Below, in pieces: positions 1-8,272 of a stretch of 64,000 nt of DNA. The notes under the pieces are model-generated. The model had not been told where the DNA came from. It was given only the letters and a program-made list of their open reading frames with translations, and made no database searches. Position numbers and translations under genes: made by a program. The stretch's first letter is position 1; each line of letters begins with the position of its first letter. The stretch lies in contig NZ_QHGY01000002.1 of the NCBI RefSeq assembly GCF_003254665.1, positions 293,517 through 357,516 of the forward strand, written 5' to 3'. Source of the stretch: Billgrantia lactosivorans. GTDB lineage: Bacteria; Pseudomonadota; Gammaproteobacteria; Pseudomonadales; Halomonadaceae.

Positions 1-1107
1 GTGGGCGATGCCTGCCTGCGCCGGGTTGCCCAGCGGGTCAGCGAGGTCGTCGATGTCCGGGGCAGCGTCAGCCGGCTCGACAGTGACGAGATGATGGCCG
101 TGCTGCCCGACGTGGCCGGCATGGAGACGGTCGCGCCTGTCGTCGAACGGCTGCTGGAGCGCACCCGCCAGCCTATCGAGCTCTCCGGGCGCACCCTCTT
201 TGCCAGTTGCTGTATCGGCGTGGCGCTGTACCCCGACCATGGCGGCACTGTCACCGAGCTGATGCGACACGCCAACCTGGCCCGGCGCAAGGCCCAGGCC
301 AGGGGCAGCATGCGCCACTGCGTCTTCTCTCCCGACATGCTCGAGGATGGCCCCGACCGCGTGACGCTGCGCTGCGAGTTGCGCGATGCCTTGCCCCGGG
401 GCGAGATGGCGCTGCGCTACCGCCCCGTGATCTGTGCCCGCAGTGGCCAGGTGGTGGCGGTGTCGGCCCAGCCGCGCTGGTGCTCGTCGCGCTTCGGCGT
501 GCTCGAGGCGGGCCGCTGGTGGCCGGCCGCCCGAGACAACGACCAACTGCACGACATCTGCGCCTGGGTGCTGGCCAGGGCCTGCCGTCATGCTTGCTCC
601 TGGTACGAGGCCGGCTCCGGGCTGCGCGTGGTGGTCGGCATGCCGGGCGAAGTCGTGGCGGGTGACATGCTGGCCGAGCGTGTCCGCGAGGTGCTCGCCG
701 ACAGCGGCCTGCCCCCGGGGCTGCTCGAGATCGAACTGACCGAGGGCGGGCTGATGCAGGATCCCGAGCACGCCTGCACGGTGCTCGAGCGGCTCAAGGC
801 GGCGGGAGTGCAGCTCTCCATCGCTGGCTTCGGCAAGGGGCCCTCCATCCTCGGGCACCTGGGCCAGTTTCCCATCGACACCCTGAAGCTCGATGCGCTG
901 TTCATCGACGACTGCCTCGACAACCCGCGTCGCCAGGCGGTCATTCGCTCGGTCATCGGCATGGCCCACGAGCTGGGGGTGCGCGTGGCGGCGAGCGAGA
1001 TCGGGTCGCGCCAGCAGGCCGACTTCCTGCGCGAGCAGGGCTGCGATCTGCTGCAGGGCAGCCTGTGGTCGCGCATGGAGTACAGCGATCAAGCTCCTGA
1101 GGAGTAG
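1..1107 (+). CDS. Degenerate GGDEF-EAL protein, 5' end outside window
   Basis: Only the C-terminal part of the GGDEF domain and the full EAL domain are present; the reading frame is open to base 1. Both domains look enzymatically dead. The GGDEF motif reads LDSDEM after the usual R-L. In the EAL domain the EALLRW position reads SAQPRW, the DDFGTG loop reads AGFGKG, and the AEGVET region reads AASEIGS. The structural landmarks LEIELTE, DTLKLD and LLQGSL remain, so the fold is probably kept. By analogy with other degenerate GGDEF-EAL proteins it may bind c-di-GMP or a protein partner rather than make or break c-di-GMP; that role is inference. Upstream sensor domains cannot be seen. Confidence 0.88.
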   Translation: MGDACLRRVAQRVSEVVDVRGSVSRLDSDEMMAVLPDVAGMETVAPVVERLLERTRQPIELSGRTLFASCCIGVALYPDHGGTVTELMRHANLARRKAQARGSMRHCVFSPDMLEDGPDRVTLRCELRDALPRGEMALRYRPVICARSGQVVAVSAQPRWCSSRFGVLEAGRWWPAARDNDQLHDICAWVLARACRHACSWYEAGSGLRVVVGMPGEVVAGDMLAERVREVLADSGLPPGLLEIELTEGGLMQDPEHACTVLERLKAAGVQLSIAGFGKGPSILGHLGQFPIDTLKLDALFIDDCLDNPRRQAVIRSVIGMAHELGVRVAASEIGSRQQADFLREQGCDLLQGSLWSRMEYSDQAPEE

Positions 1108-1183
1108 CGCAGGCGTGCAGCATGAGGTTGCCGTCATGCCGCTTTGGCCTGACTATGGTCTCTGATCACCCCAGGAGAACACC

Positions 1184-1381
1184 ATGCCCATCGTCACGAT
1201 TCAGCAGTCCCCGCGCTCGGTGGAGATGAAGCGCGAACTGGCACGTCGTATCACGGATGCGTTCGTCACGACCTATGGCGTCCGGGAAGAGGCGGTACAG
1301 ATCTTCTTCGCGGAAACCGACCACGAGAACTGGGCCAAGGCGGGCGAGCTGGCCTGCGATCGGAGCGGCGGACAGGGCTGA
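1184..1381 (+). CDS. 4-oxalocrotonate tautomerase family protein
   Basis: This 65-residue protein begins M-P-I-V-T-I, giving the N-terminal proline that serves as catalytic base after Met removal in the tautomerase superfamily. Its size fits the 4-OT class, which works as a hexamer of about 60-residue chains. AGGAG lies six bases before the ATG. It ends 15 bases before the creatininase-family gene on the same strand, so the two are probably co-transcribed. The substrate is not evident. Confidence 0.75.
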   Translation: MPIVTIQQSPRSVEMKRELARRITDAFVTTYGVREEAVQIFFAETDHENWAKAGELACDRSGGQG

Positions 1382-1396
1382 ACACGAGGAGGCGAC

Positions 1397-2149
1397 ATGC
1401 GGCTGCAGCACGTTACCTGGCAGGAGGTCGAGGCCTACCTGCAGCGCGATACCGGCATCATCGTGCCGATCGGTTCCACCGAGCAGCACGGCCCCAACGG
1501 CCTGGTAGGGACCGACGCCATCTGCCCCGAGACGATCGCCTGGGAAATCGGCGAGCGTCATGGGGTGCTGGTGGCGCCGACCCAGAACCTGGGCATGGCG
1601 CAGCACCACCTGGCGTTTCCCGGCACCATCAGCCTGCGTCCCAGCACGCTGATGGCGGTGCTGCGGGACACGGTGCTCTCGCTCTCGCGACACGGCTTCA
1701 CGCATGTGTTCTTCCTCAACGGCCACGGCGGCAACATCGCGTCGCTGAGTGCGGCCTTCGCCGAGATTTACGCCGAGCGCAGCCTGGGCGATGCGCCGCC
1801 GCCCGCCGGCGAGCTGCACCTGACCACCAACAACTGGTTCGCCGGCCCCCGGGTGCGCGAGCTGGCCGAATCGCTCTACGGCGATGCCGAGGGAACGCAC
1901 GCCACCGCCTCGGAGGTCGCCCTCTCCTGGTTTGCCAGGCCCGAGGCGCAGAAACAGGTCGCCATGTCGCCGCGTATCGCCCCCCGCGGCAGTGCCCAGT
2001 GCGACGCCGACGAGTTTCGTCGTCGCTTCCCCGATGGCCGCATGGGATCCGACCCGTCGCTCGCCACCCGCGAGCATGGCGAGCGTTTCCTCGAAGCCGG
2101 CGTGGCCGACGTATGGGAGGCGTATCGGGCGTTTACCCGCTCCGGCTAG
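1397..2149 (+). CDS. Creatininase family amidohydrolase
   Basis: The 250-residue product carries the family metal-site motifs in order: STEQHGPN near residue 33, GTDA near 43, and NGHGGN near 115. Family members (creatinine amidohydrolase, MftE, ArfB) are binuclear zinc or manganese enzymes that open cyclic amides or trim peptides; length is normal. GAGG precedes the ATG. The neighbour is a small tautomerase, and no creatine or mycofactocin genes are present, so the substrate is unassigned. Confidence 0.85.
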   Translation: MRLQHVTWQEVEAYLQRDTGIIVPIGSTEQHGPNGLVGTDAICPETIAWEIGERHGVLVAPTQNLGMAQHHLAFPGTISLRPSTLMAVLRDTVLSLSRHGFTHVFFLNGHGGNIASLSAAFAEIYAERSLGDAPPPAGELHLTTNNWFAGPRVRELAESLYGDAEGTHATASEVALSWFARPEAQKQVAMSPRIAPRGSAQCDADEFRRRFPDGRMGSDPSLATREHGERFLEAGVADVWEAYRAFTRSG

Positions 2150-2284
2150 CGCTGCCAATTTCAGCGCTGCAGGCGCTCGTGATTCTCACCTCTTGTAGCG
2201 AGACGTTTTAGAGCAAAAAGTAACCCTTCTTGACGCTAATTTACTCTGGAAGCGTGCCTGATCGTGGCAACGAACCGGCGCGAA

Positions 2285-2312
2285 TTGACAGGCCTCCCAC
2301 GCGTACTATTTT
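2285..2312 (+). promoter_or_regulatory. Candidate sigma-70 promoter of the envelope-stress operon
   Basis: TTGACA at 2285-2290 and TATTTT at 2307-2312 are separated by 16 bases in the 257-base gap before the gene starting at 2407. The -35 is a perfect match; the -10 matches at four of six positions. No other gene was seen in the gap. Confidence 0.4.
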
Positions 2313-2406
2313 GCGAGTGTCAGCCAAGTTTCGAGTCTCGATTGGACTGGTTGCATGGTGCCCCTTTTCGGGCAGTGATGACACAAGCGATACATGGAGG
2401 TGGCGA

Positions 2407-2865
2407 ATGAGCGATACCCAAAGCCGCGCGAGTTCGGAAGCAAGCGCTGGCCACGAGAGTAACCGGCACGGCATCGACCCCGAGGAGATCCGCCACCAGG
2501 CGGAGGAGACCCGCGACGAGCTGCGCGAGGCGGCAAGAATGCAGGCCGAGAGCCTGCTGGATCGGCAGAAGGCGGCCGCCGCCGAGCAGGCCGAAAGGGT
2601 CTCCACGGTGCTGCACAAGATGGCCGATGAGTTCGAGCGTCAGGAGCAGCCCTACTTTTCCGGCTGCGTCAACGAACTGGCCAGGCGTTCCGACAGCTTT
2701 TCCCGCACCCTGCGCGAGCGCGACCTGGAAACCTTGGTCGAGCAGACCCGTCACTACACCCGCCAGCACCCGGCGCTGTTCATGGGTGGGGCGATCGCCG
2801 CTGGCTTCATGCTGTCGCGCTTCATGCGCAGCTCCAGCCGGAGCAGCGATGCCACCCGCCATTGA
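2407..2865 (+). CDS. Small membrane-anchored protein, first gene of stress operon
   Basis: The start at 2407 is chosen because GGAGG lies six bases upstream; the frame is open further upstream but without a start signal. The 152-residue product is hydrophilic and helical, rich in Glu, Arg and Gln, and ends with a single C-terminal membrane segment preceded by RQHPALFMGG (about residues 120-141). This layout, charged helices plus a C-terminal H-P-glycine-rich anchor, resembles the YqjD/ElaB/DUF883 style of inner-membrane stress proteins, but I cannot place it in that family with certainty. It is followed by a YqjE-like gene and a DUF3618 gene, the usual partners of such proteins. Confidence 0.7.
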   Translation: MSDTQSRASSEASAGHESNRHGIDPEEIRHQAEETRDELREAARMQAESLLDRQKAAAAEQAERVSTVLHKMADEFERQEQPYFSGCVNELARRSDSFSRTLRERDLETLVEQTRHYTRQHPALFMGGAIAAGFMLSRFMRSSSRSSDATRH

Positions 2866-2943
2866 GTCGCGGCATCCAGGACGAAGGCGTCGGTTTTCGT
2901 CGAGCGATGCCTTGCCGAGAGTTGCAAAGGAGGCGACACCCTC

Positions 2944-3381
2944 ATGGAAGCGGAAAACAGAATGCGTACGGGAGAGTCCTCGATAGGTTCTCTCTTCTCC
3001 AATCTGGCACGTGAAGTGTCCGCACTGGTGCGCAAGGAGACCGAACTCGCCAAGGCCGAAATGGGTGAGAAGACCAGCCAGGCGATGAGCGCCCTGGCGT
3101 CGATCGCCGTGGCCGGGGCGGTGCTCCTGTGCGGTTTCCTGGTGCTGCTCGCCGCAGCAGTCTTCGGGCTCAATACCGTGCTTCCTCCCGAAACCACCCC
3201 CTGGCTGTCGGCGCTCATCGTCGGCGGGGTCGTGACCCTGATCGGCTTCATCATGCTGCAGGCGGGGCGCAACAGGCTAAAGCAGGAAAACCTGATGCCG
3301 ACGCGCACCATGGCTAGCCTGAGGCGCGACAAGGCATTGACCCAGGAGCATGAAGAGGCGGTCAAGGAGGAGTTGAGATGA
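2944..3381 (+). CDS. Phage holin family protein, YqjE-like
   Basis: The 145-residue protein has an N-terminal amphipathic segment with VRKETELAKAE, typical of the Phage_holin_3_6/YqjE family, then two membrane spans (about residues 48-72 and 82-104) and a charged tail. Despite the family name these are chromosomal membrane proteins linked to envelope stress, not phage lysis genes. AAGGAGG lies ten bases before the ATG. The stop overlaps the start of the next gene in ATGA, so translation is probably coupled. Confidence 0.82.
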   Translation: MEAENRMRTGESSIGSLFSNLAREVSALVRKETELAKAEMGEKTSQAMSALASIAVAGAVLLCGFLVLLAAAVFGLNTVLPPETTPWLSALIVGGVVTLIGFIMLQAGRNRLKQENLMPTRTMASLRRDKALTQEHEEAVKEELR

Positions 3382-4529
3382 GCCACCATGACCGGCGCAC
3401 CTCGGACGAGATCGAACACGAGATTCATCAGACGCGCGCGCGGCTGGATGAGACCCTTCACGAGATCGAAGAGAAATTCTCTCCCCAAAGGCTTATGAAT
3501 ACGACCTACGACTACCTCCGCCACGGCGGTGCAGAAAGCGCTTTCTCCTCGCTGGGCAGGACGATCCGCGAGAACCCGCTACCCGTCATGGTGACCGGCA
3601 TCGGCCTGGGCTGGCTGCTGCTGGCCCAGCGCAACCCTGACCCAGGCTACGATGACCCGGAGGCCTATGCGGGCGGCTACCCCGGGGCGACGCTGCCCGC
3701 CACGCGCATGCCCGACGGGGGCGATTGGGGGAGCGGCACCGTCAGCGGTGCCGGTACCACGACCCTGGGGCATGATCCCGCCGCGCTGGGCGCCACGCCG
3801 CAGCACGGATCCTCGGAGCATGGCCATGGCAGCGGCATGACGCAGAAGGCGCAGCAGATGGCCGGCAGCATGAAGGAGCGTGCACAGCACATGGGCAGCC
3901 AGGTACGAGACCGCGCCCATCACGTCAGCGATCAGGTGCGGGACCGCGCCCAGCACATGAGCGGACAGGTGCGCGATCGTACCTCACGGCTGCGGGAACG
4001 CCAGAGCGCCTCCCTGCAGGGGGTCAGCCATCGCGCCCGCGATGCCGGCGCCCAGACCAGCCACTTCGTCCAGGACCACCCCCTGGTGGCCGGCGCCCTC
4101 GGGGTCGCTATGGGGGCCGTGCTCGGCAGCCTGTTGTCGCCGACGCGCGCCGAGCAACGCCACCTGGGCGAAATGCGCGACCGGGCCCTGCAGCGTGCCG
4201 AGGAAGCGGGGCGGGAGCAGCTCGAACGGGCCGAGGAGAAGGTCCATGACACTGCGGAGAGGCTGAAGGAGGAGGCGCGTGCGGCGCAGTCGTCGAACTC
4301 GTCGAGTTACGTGGAGAACCCCTCGAGCGAGCAGCGCTATGCCAAGGCCGGCTCGACCACGCCCGGCGCCGGCGCGAATTCCGCACGGGACTCGGCGGCA
4401 GGGAAGGGCGGTACCGGCACCGGCGGCACGACGAGCGGCACGGGGGCGGGGACAACTGGCTCGCCGACACCGGGCGTCTCCGGCTCGAAACCCGGCGATG
4501 GCGGTTCCACGCCGCCACGTGGTGCCTGA
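3378..4529 (+). CDS. DUF3618 protein with 11-residue repeats
   Basis: The 383-residue product starts with a DUF3618 domain (EIEHEIHQTRARLDETL, about residues 11-27) and a hydrophobic segment near 69-83. After a Gly/Ser/His-rich linker come four 11-residue repeats (164-207), a second glycine-rich hydrophobic segment after HPLV (234-253), a charged coiled helix (255-303) and a low-complexity Gly/Thr/Ser tail. It is the third gene of an operon with a YqjE-like protein, the usual genomic context of DUF3618. Its length is well above the common 100-200 residues because of the repeats and tail. A structural role at the inner membrane is inferred. Confidence 0.8.
   Translation: MSHHDRRTSDEIEHEIHQTRARLDETLHEIEEKFSPQRLMNTTYDYLRHGGAESAFSSLGRTIRENPLPVMVTGIGLGWLLLAQRNPDPGYDDPEAYAGGYPGATLPATRMPDGGDWGSGTVSGAGTTTLGHDPAALGATPQHGSSEHGHGSGMTQKAQQMAGSMKERAQHMGSQVRDRAHHVSDQVRDRAQHMSGQVRDRTSRLRERQSASLQGVSHRARDAGAQTSHFVQDHPLVAGALGVAMGAVLGSLLSPTRAEQRHLGEMRDRALQRAEEAGREQLERAEEKVHDTAERLKEEARAAQSSNSSSYVENPSSEQRYAKAGSTTPGAGANSARDSAAGKGGTGTGGTTSGTGAGTTGSPTPGVSGSKPGDGGSTPPRGA
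3867..3998 (+). repeat. Four tandem 33-bp units coding 11-residue repeats
   Basis: Inside the DUF3618 gene four in-frame units encode SMKERAQHMGS, QVRDRAHHVSD, QVRDRAQHMSG and QVRDRTSRLRE. The first and last are diverged. The 11-residue period is that of the amphipathic helix in LEA group 3 and apolipoprotein-like segments. Confidence 0.8.
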
Positions 4530-4561
4530 CAGGTCCGGTTGGTAAGCCCAATGTGACGAAC

Positions 4562-4591
4562 CCGCGCCGCGCCCGATCGGGCGTGGCGCGG
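4562..4591. terminator. Long hairpin between convergent genes
   Basis: CCGCGCC at 4562-4568 pairs with GGCGCGG at 4585-4591, and between them CGCCCG pairs with CGGGCG, giving an almost unbroken 14-pair stem. It sits between the DUF3618 gene and yeeN, which converge. There is no long T run, so it may act as a bidirectional terminator or an mRNA end protector. Confidence 0.55.
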
Positions 4592-4600
4592 TGGTGTATG

Positions 4601-5323
4601 CTAGGCGTCGACTTCGGCGTTGTGGAACACGTTCTGCACGTCGTCCAGGTCGTTGAGCGCATCGACCAGTTTCTCGAACATGGCGACGTCATCGCCCTCG
4701 ATCGGGGTCGTGGTCTGGGGCACGAACTGGATCTCGTCGACCTCGAACTCGATCTCGCCGAAGGCATCGATCAGCGCCTGCTTGGCCTTGGCATACTCGG
4801 TGTGCGGGGCGAAGACGGTGATGCGACCCTCCTCCTTCTCGATGTCGGTGACGTCGACATCGGCCTCCATCAAGGCCTCCAGTGCGGCTTCCTCGTCGCT
4901 GCCGGCGAAGGCGAGGATGGCGCAGTGGTCGAACATGTGGCTGACGCTGCCCGGGGTGCCGAGCTTGCTCTTGGCCTTGTTGAAGCAGGCGCGCACGTCG
5001 CCGAAGGTGCGGTTGGGGTTGTCGGTCAGGCAGTCGACGATGATCATGCAGTTGCCCGGACCGAAACCCTCGTAGCGGGCCGGGGAGTAGTCCTCGCCGC
5101 CCACGCCGCTGGCCTTGTCCAGCGCCTTCTCGATCACGTGGCTGGGCACCTGGTCCTTCTTGGCACGCTCGATCAGGCCGCGCAGCGTCAGGTTGCCGTT
5201 GGGGTCGGTGCCGCCCTGCTTGGCGCAGACGTAGATCTCGCGACCGTACTTGCTGTACACCTTGGTCTTGGCGGCGGCCGTCTTGGCCATGGATTCCTTG
5301 CGGTTCTGAAAGGCCCTGCCCAT
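4601..5323 (-). CDS. yeeN: YebC/PmpR family regulator, YeeN type
   Basis: The 240-residue product begins [15 protein letters not shown] and continues with KIYxKFGxEIY-like and KAKQGxxDPxxN-like blocks as in E. coli YeeN, then [20 protein letters not shown]. The family (YebC, TACO1, PmpR) includes transcription regulators and translation factors that help ribosomes through difficult motifs. The N-terminus and spacing match the YeeN branch rather than the canonical YebC next to ruvC. The start at 5323 has AGGA seven bases upstream; a frame extension upstream is unlikely. It is monocistronic and convergent with the stress operon. Confidence 0.85.
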   Translation of the reverse strand: MGRAFQNRKESMAKTAAAKTKVYSKYGREIYVCAKQGGTDPNGNLTLRGLIERAKKDQVPSHVIEKALDKASGVGGEDYSPARYEGFGPGNCMIIVDCLTDNPNRTFGDVRACFNKAKSKLGTPGSVSHMFDHCAILAFAGSDEEAALEALMEADVDVTDIEKEEGRITVFAPHTEYAKAKQALIDAFGEIEFEVDEIQFVPQTTTPIEGDDVAMFEKLVDALNDLDDVQNVFHNAEVDA

Positions 5324-5425
5324 AACGTTGTCCTGTTGCATCGGATACGAGGCTGGATTCTACGAAACCGGCCTGCCCTGGAACAGCCCTATTTCGCCTC
5401 GGCGACGGCTGACAGGAGGTGGGTC

Positions 5426-5443
5426 ATGACTACACTGCTGTGA
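5426..5443 (+). other. Possible five-codon leader ORF (MTTLL)
   Basis: AGGAGG at 5414-5419 is ideally placed before an ATG at 5426 that is followed by four codons and TGA. It ends 24 bases before the M24 gene start. A perfect Shine-Dalgarno in front of such a short frame may be chance or may be a leader peptide influencing the downstream gene. Confidence 0.25.
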
Positions 5444-5467
5444 GACCCCACGTTGCGGAGCCGCGCC

Positions 5468-6661
5468 ATGGATCACCACCAGTACCGCCACGCCCTGGCG
5501 GCACGGCTCGAGGCCAGCGAGCTGGCCTTTCCCGCCGGCGAGTTCGACGCCCGCCTGGCCCGCGTGCGCGGCGCCATGCAGGAGGCCGGGCTGGATGCCC
5601 TGATGCTGACGGACCCCGCCGACATCTACTACCTGACCGGCTACAACACCTTCGAGGTGTCGGTGCACACCTGCCTCGTCTGCTCGGCCGAGCGGCTGGT
5701 GCTGCAGGTGCCCTCCATCGAGACCGGGCCGGCGGTGGTCACCGCGCGCGTCGACGAGCTGCTCGGCTATCGCTGGGAGGGCATCGGCGAGGTGATCGAC
5801 CCACTGGCCGAGACGCTCGCCCCCTATCGCGCCATCGGCCTGGACCTGTTCGGCGCGGGGCTGCGCCACGGCGTGCTGCGCGAGCTCCAGGCGCGCCTGG
5901 GCAGCGAGCGCTTCCGCGACGATGGCGGCGAGCTGCTCGATCGCATCCGTCTCGTCAAGAGCGAGGCGGAGCTCGCCTGCCTGCGCGAGAGCGCCCGGAT
6001 CACCTCGCTGGGGCTCAAGGCGGCCACGCGGGTGATTGCCGCCGGCATGGCGGACAGCGACGTGGCGGCGGAGGGCGCGCGGGCCATGCTGGCGGCCGGC
6101 AGCGAATTCATGAGCATGCAGCCCATCGTCACCACCGGCCGGCGCATCAGCGTGATCCACATGAACCATCAGCGCCATCGCATCGCCCCGGACGAGCCGG
6201 TCTTCCTGGAGTTCGGCGCCGCCTATCGACGCTACACCGCGCCGATGATGAAGACGGTCGTGGCGGGGCGCGCCACGCCGCCGATGCTGGTGCTGCGCGA
6301 CGTGTGTCGCGACCTGTACGAGGCCCTGGTCGCGACGATGCGCCCCGGCAATGTCTTCGACGATGCCGCCCGGGCCGCCGAGGCCGTGCTCGAGCCCCAT
6401 GCCGGGCGGGTGTTCTTCTCCGGCGTGTTCGGCTACGCCGTGGGCGCCCAGTTCCCGCCCAGCTGGGTCGAGGGCAGCGGCTACATCGCCCGCGGGCAGC
6501 AGCGCGAGTTCGAGGCCGATATGGTCTTCCACCTGCCGCTCTGCCTGCGCGTGCCGGGAGTGTGGGGCGTCGGGCTCAGCGATACCGTGCGGGTCACGCC
6601 CAAGGGGGCCGAGCCGCTGACCGACAACGACTGGCAGCTGGCCGAAACCGCTGCCTCCTGA
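5468..6661 (+). CDS. Metal-less M24 (pita-bread) hydrolase, ectoine-hydrolase/creatinase-like
   Basis: The 397-residue protein has the two-domain aminopeptidase-P/creatinase build: an N-terminal domain with DPADIYYLTGYN and a C-terminal pita-bread domain. The five metal ligands of true peptidases (D, D, H, E, E) are not conserved: the first pair region reads EFGAAYRRYTAPMMKT, the His region reads GYAVGAQFPPSW, and the final glutamates are replaced near MVFHLPLCL and GLSDTVRVT. A candidate catalytic His remains in VIHMNHQRH. Creatinase and ectoine hydrolase (DoeA/EutD) work without metal, and the YRRYTAP and YPPDW-like segments recall DoeA, which would suit a halophile; no doe/eut neighbours are present. 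GGAG lies seven bases before the chosen ATG. Confidence 0.78.
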   Translation: MDHHQYRHALAARLEASELAFPAGEFDARLARVRGAMQEAGLDALMLTDPADIYYLTGYNTFEVSVHTCLVCSAERLVLQVPSIETGPAVVTARVDELLGYRWEGIGEVIDPLAETLAPYRAIGLDLFGAGLRHGVLRELQARLGSERFRDDGGELLDRIRLVKSEAELACLRESARITSLGLKAATRVIAAGMADSDVAAEGARAMLAAGSEFMSMQPIVTTGRRISVIHMNHQRHRIAPDEPVFLEFGAAYRRYTAPMMKTVVAGRATPPMLVLRDVCRDLYEALVATMRPGNVFDDAARAAEAVLEPHAGRVFFSGVFGYAVGAQFPPSWVEGSGYIARGQQREFEADMVFHLPLCLRVPGVWGVGLSDTVRVTPKGAEPLTDNDWQLAETAAS

Positions 6662-6693
6662 GCAGGCGAGCCGAAGTCGAAGGGGAGGAGGAG

Positions 6694-6719
6694 GCCTGGC
6701 CCGCACTGGCGGGCCAGGC
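6694..6719. terminator. Strong hairpin between convergent genes
   Basis: GCCTGGCCCGC at 6694-6704 pairs perfectly with GCGGGCCAGGC at 6709-6719 across an ACTG loop, an 11-pair stem. It lies between the M24 gene and the convergent BBE-like gene. No T run follows on either strand, so termination efficiency is uncertain. Confidence 0.55.
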
Positions 6720-6722
6720 GGG

Positions 6723-8162
6723 TCAGGCGGAACGGGCCAGCATCATCGGGACGATATTCTGGTTCACGCGGAACAGGTTATCGGGATCGTACTGCTGCTT
6801 GAGCTGCTGTAGCCGGAGGTAGTTCTGCGCATAGGCGCTGTCGATACGGTCGTCCTCATCCTCGGTGAAGAAATTGACGTAGCCGCCACCGGTGGCAAAC
6901 GGTGCGGTGTCGCGAAACACTTGCCGCGCCCAATCGCGAACGACGTCATCCTGCCCCGGGTCCTGCCAGCGACCATGCACGTTCATCACGAAATTGGCGT
7001 TGCGCCCGGCATAGGCGGTAGCGGTTTCGTCCACATCGCCCATGGCACCCCCCAATTGGGCGATGAAGGTCTCGCACTCGGGACCGGGTAGCGTTGCCGC
7101 TCCCTGGATCACGGCGTCGATCAGGCCGTCGCTGACCTCGACGAAGTTGTGGGACTTCCAGTAGTTCCTGGCGCCCGGTGCCAGCAGCGGGTCGAATGCG
7201 GTCTGGAACCCGGCGTAGGGCTGGGGACCAAGCATGCTGCCGAGCGGGTCGCCGAAGCCGAGCACCTCCGTGGCCAGCCGCTCGCCCGTGGCGATATCGC
7301 CGTGGTGCAGCAGGGCGAACACCACGACTTCCTTGCCGTGCACCGACTCGGGCAGGAAGGGCAGGGGAGGCGCCTGACGCAGTACCGTCCATATGCTGAA
7401 GTCGCGGGGAGCGGTGGCGGCAAAGTCGCGCCAGGCCTGAAGCACTTGCTTGGCCTGGGCGAAAGGGTACACGACCAGGCCGGCATAGACCTCGGGCCCC
7501 ACGGGGTGCAGCTGGAACTCGAAGGAAGTGACTACGCCGAAGTTGCCACCGCCACCGCGAATGGCCCAGAACAGCTCTGGCTCCTGAGTGGCCGAGACGA
7601 CGCGCAATTCGCCATCGGCGGTCACGATATCGGCGGAGAGCAGATTGTCTGCGGTCAGGCCATGTTGGCGCGTCAACCAACCGAAACCGCCGCCCAGGCA
7701 CAGGCCGGCCACGCCGGTGGTGGAATTGATCCCGAGAGGCGTGGCCAGGCCGAAGGCCTGGGTTTCATGGTCGACATCACCCAGCAAGGCCCCCGCACCA
7801 ACACGTGCGGTACGCTGGCCGGGGTCGACCCGTACATGGCGCATCGGAGAGAGGTCGATCGTCAGGGCGCCATCGGCGATGGCGTTGCCGGCAATGTGGT
7901 GGCCGCCACCGCGCACGCTGAGCAGCATGCGGTGCTGGTAGGCAAAATCGACCGCATGGCGCACATCCTGGGTACCCAGGCAGCGGGCAATGAGGGCGGG
8001 GTGGCGATCGACCATGCCATTCCAGACGCGGCGAGCCGGCTCGTATTCGCTATCCTCAGCGGTTAGCACGCCGCCACGGATGTGCTGGGAAAACGCTTCG
8101 ACCTGCTCGGAGGATAGCGAGGCCAGATCGCCGTCCAGGCTACGGTAGGTCAGGGGTTGCAT
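6723..8162 (-). CDS. FAD-dependent oxidoreductase, berberine bridge enzyme family
   Basis: The 479-residue protein has an N-terminal PCMH-type FAD domain and a C-terminal BBE motif near VNQNIVP. RGGGHH at residues 84-89 supplies the histidine expected to hold FAD through the 8-alpha bond. The position that carries the second, cysteinyl FAD link in bicovalent BBE enzymes is Asn146 in PLGINST, so FAD is predicted to be mono-covalent. Such enzymes oxidise sugars, alcohols or secondary metabolites with O2; the substrate here is unknown. An AraC regulator is divergently transcribed 208 bases away and is the likely regulator. Confidence 0.85.
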   Translation of the reverse strand: MQPLTYRSLDGDLASLSSEQVEAFSQHIRGGVLTAEDSEYEPARRVWNGMVDRHPALIARCLGTQDVRHAVDFAYQHRMLLSVRGGGHHIAGNAIADGALTIDLSPMRHVRVDPGQRTARVGAGALLGDVDHETQAFGLATPLGINSTTGVAGLCLGGGFGWLTRQHGLTADNLLSADIVTADGELRVVSATQEPELFWAIRGGGGNFGVVTSFEFQLHPVGPEVYAGLVVYPFAQAKQVLQAWRDFAATAPRDFSIWTVLRQAPPLPFLPESVHGKEVVVFALLHHGDIATGERLATEVLGFGDPLGSMLGPQPYAGFQTAFDPLLAPGARNYWKSHNFVEVSDGLIDAVIQGAATLPGPECETFIAQLGGAMGDVDETATAYAGRNANFVMNVHGRWQDPGQDDVVRDWARQVFRDTAPFATGGGYVNFFTEDEDDRIDSAYAQNYLRLQQLKQQYDPDNLFRVNQNIVPMMLARSA

Positions 8163-8272
8163 GGTGCTTCTCCTTGCTTGCGTCTGCAGTTGTCGTGAAT
8201 GTTGTTGTGGCGTAACTCAGTATCGAAGCTTGTCAAACCGAGTGACTGACCGGAACTCCAGACGAATTGCCC

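Noticed and set aside
2230-2406. Upstream extension of the gene starting at 2407.
   Set aside because: The 59 extra residues have no helical pattern or ribosome site, and a promoter candidate lies within this stretch.
2944-3381. Holin-family gene as a sign of prophage.
   Set aside because: The protein is of the YqjE chromosomal type in an envelope-stress operon and no other phage gene is present.
4553-5443. A 296-codon plus-strand frame opposite yeeN.
   Set aside because: Composition is that of an antisense shadow, and YeeN motifs on the minus strand are unambiguous.
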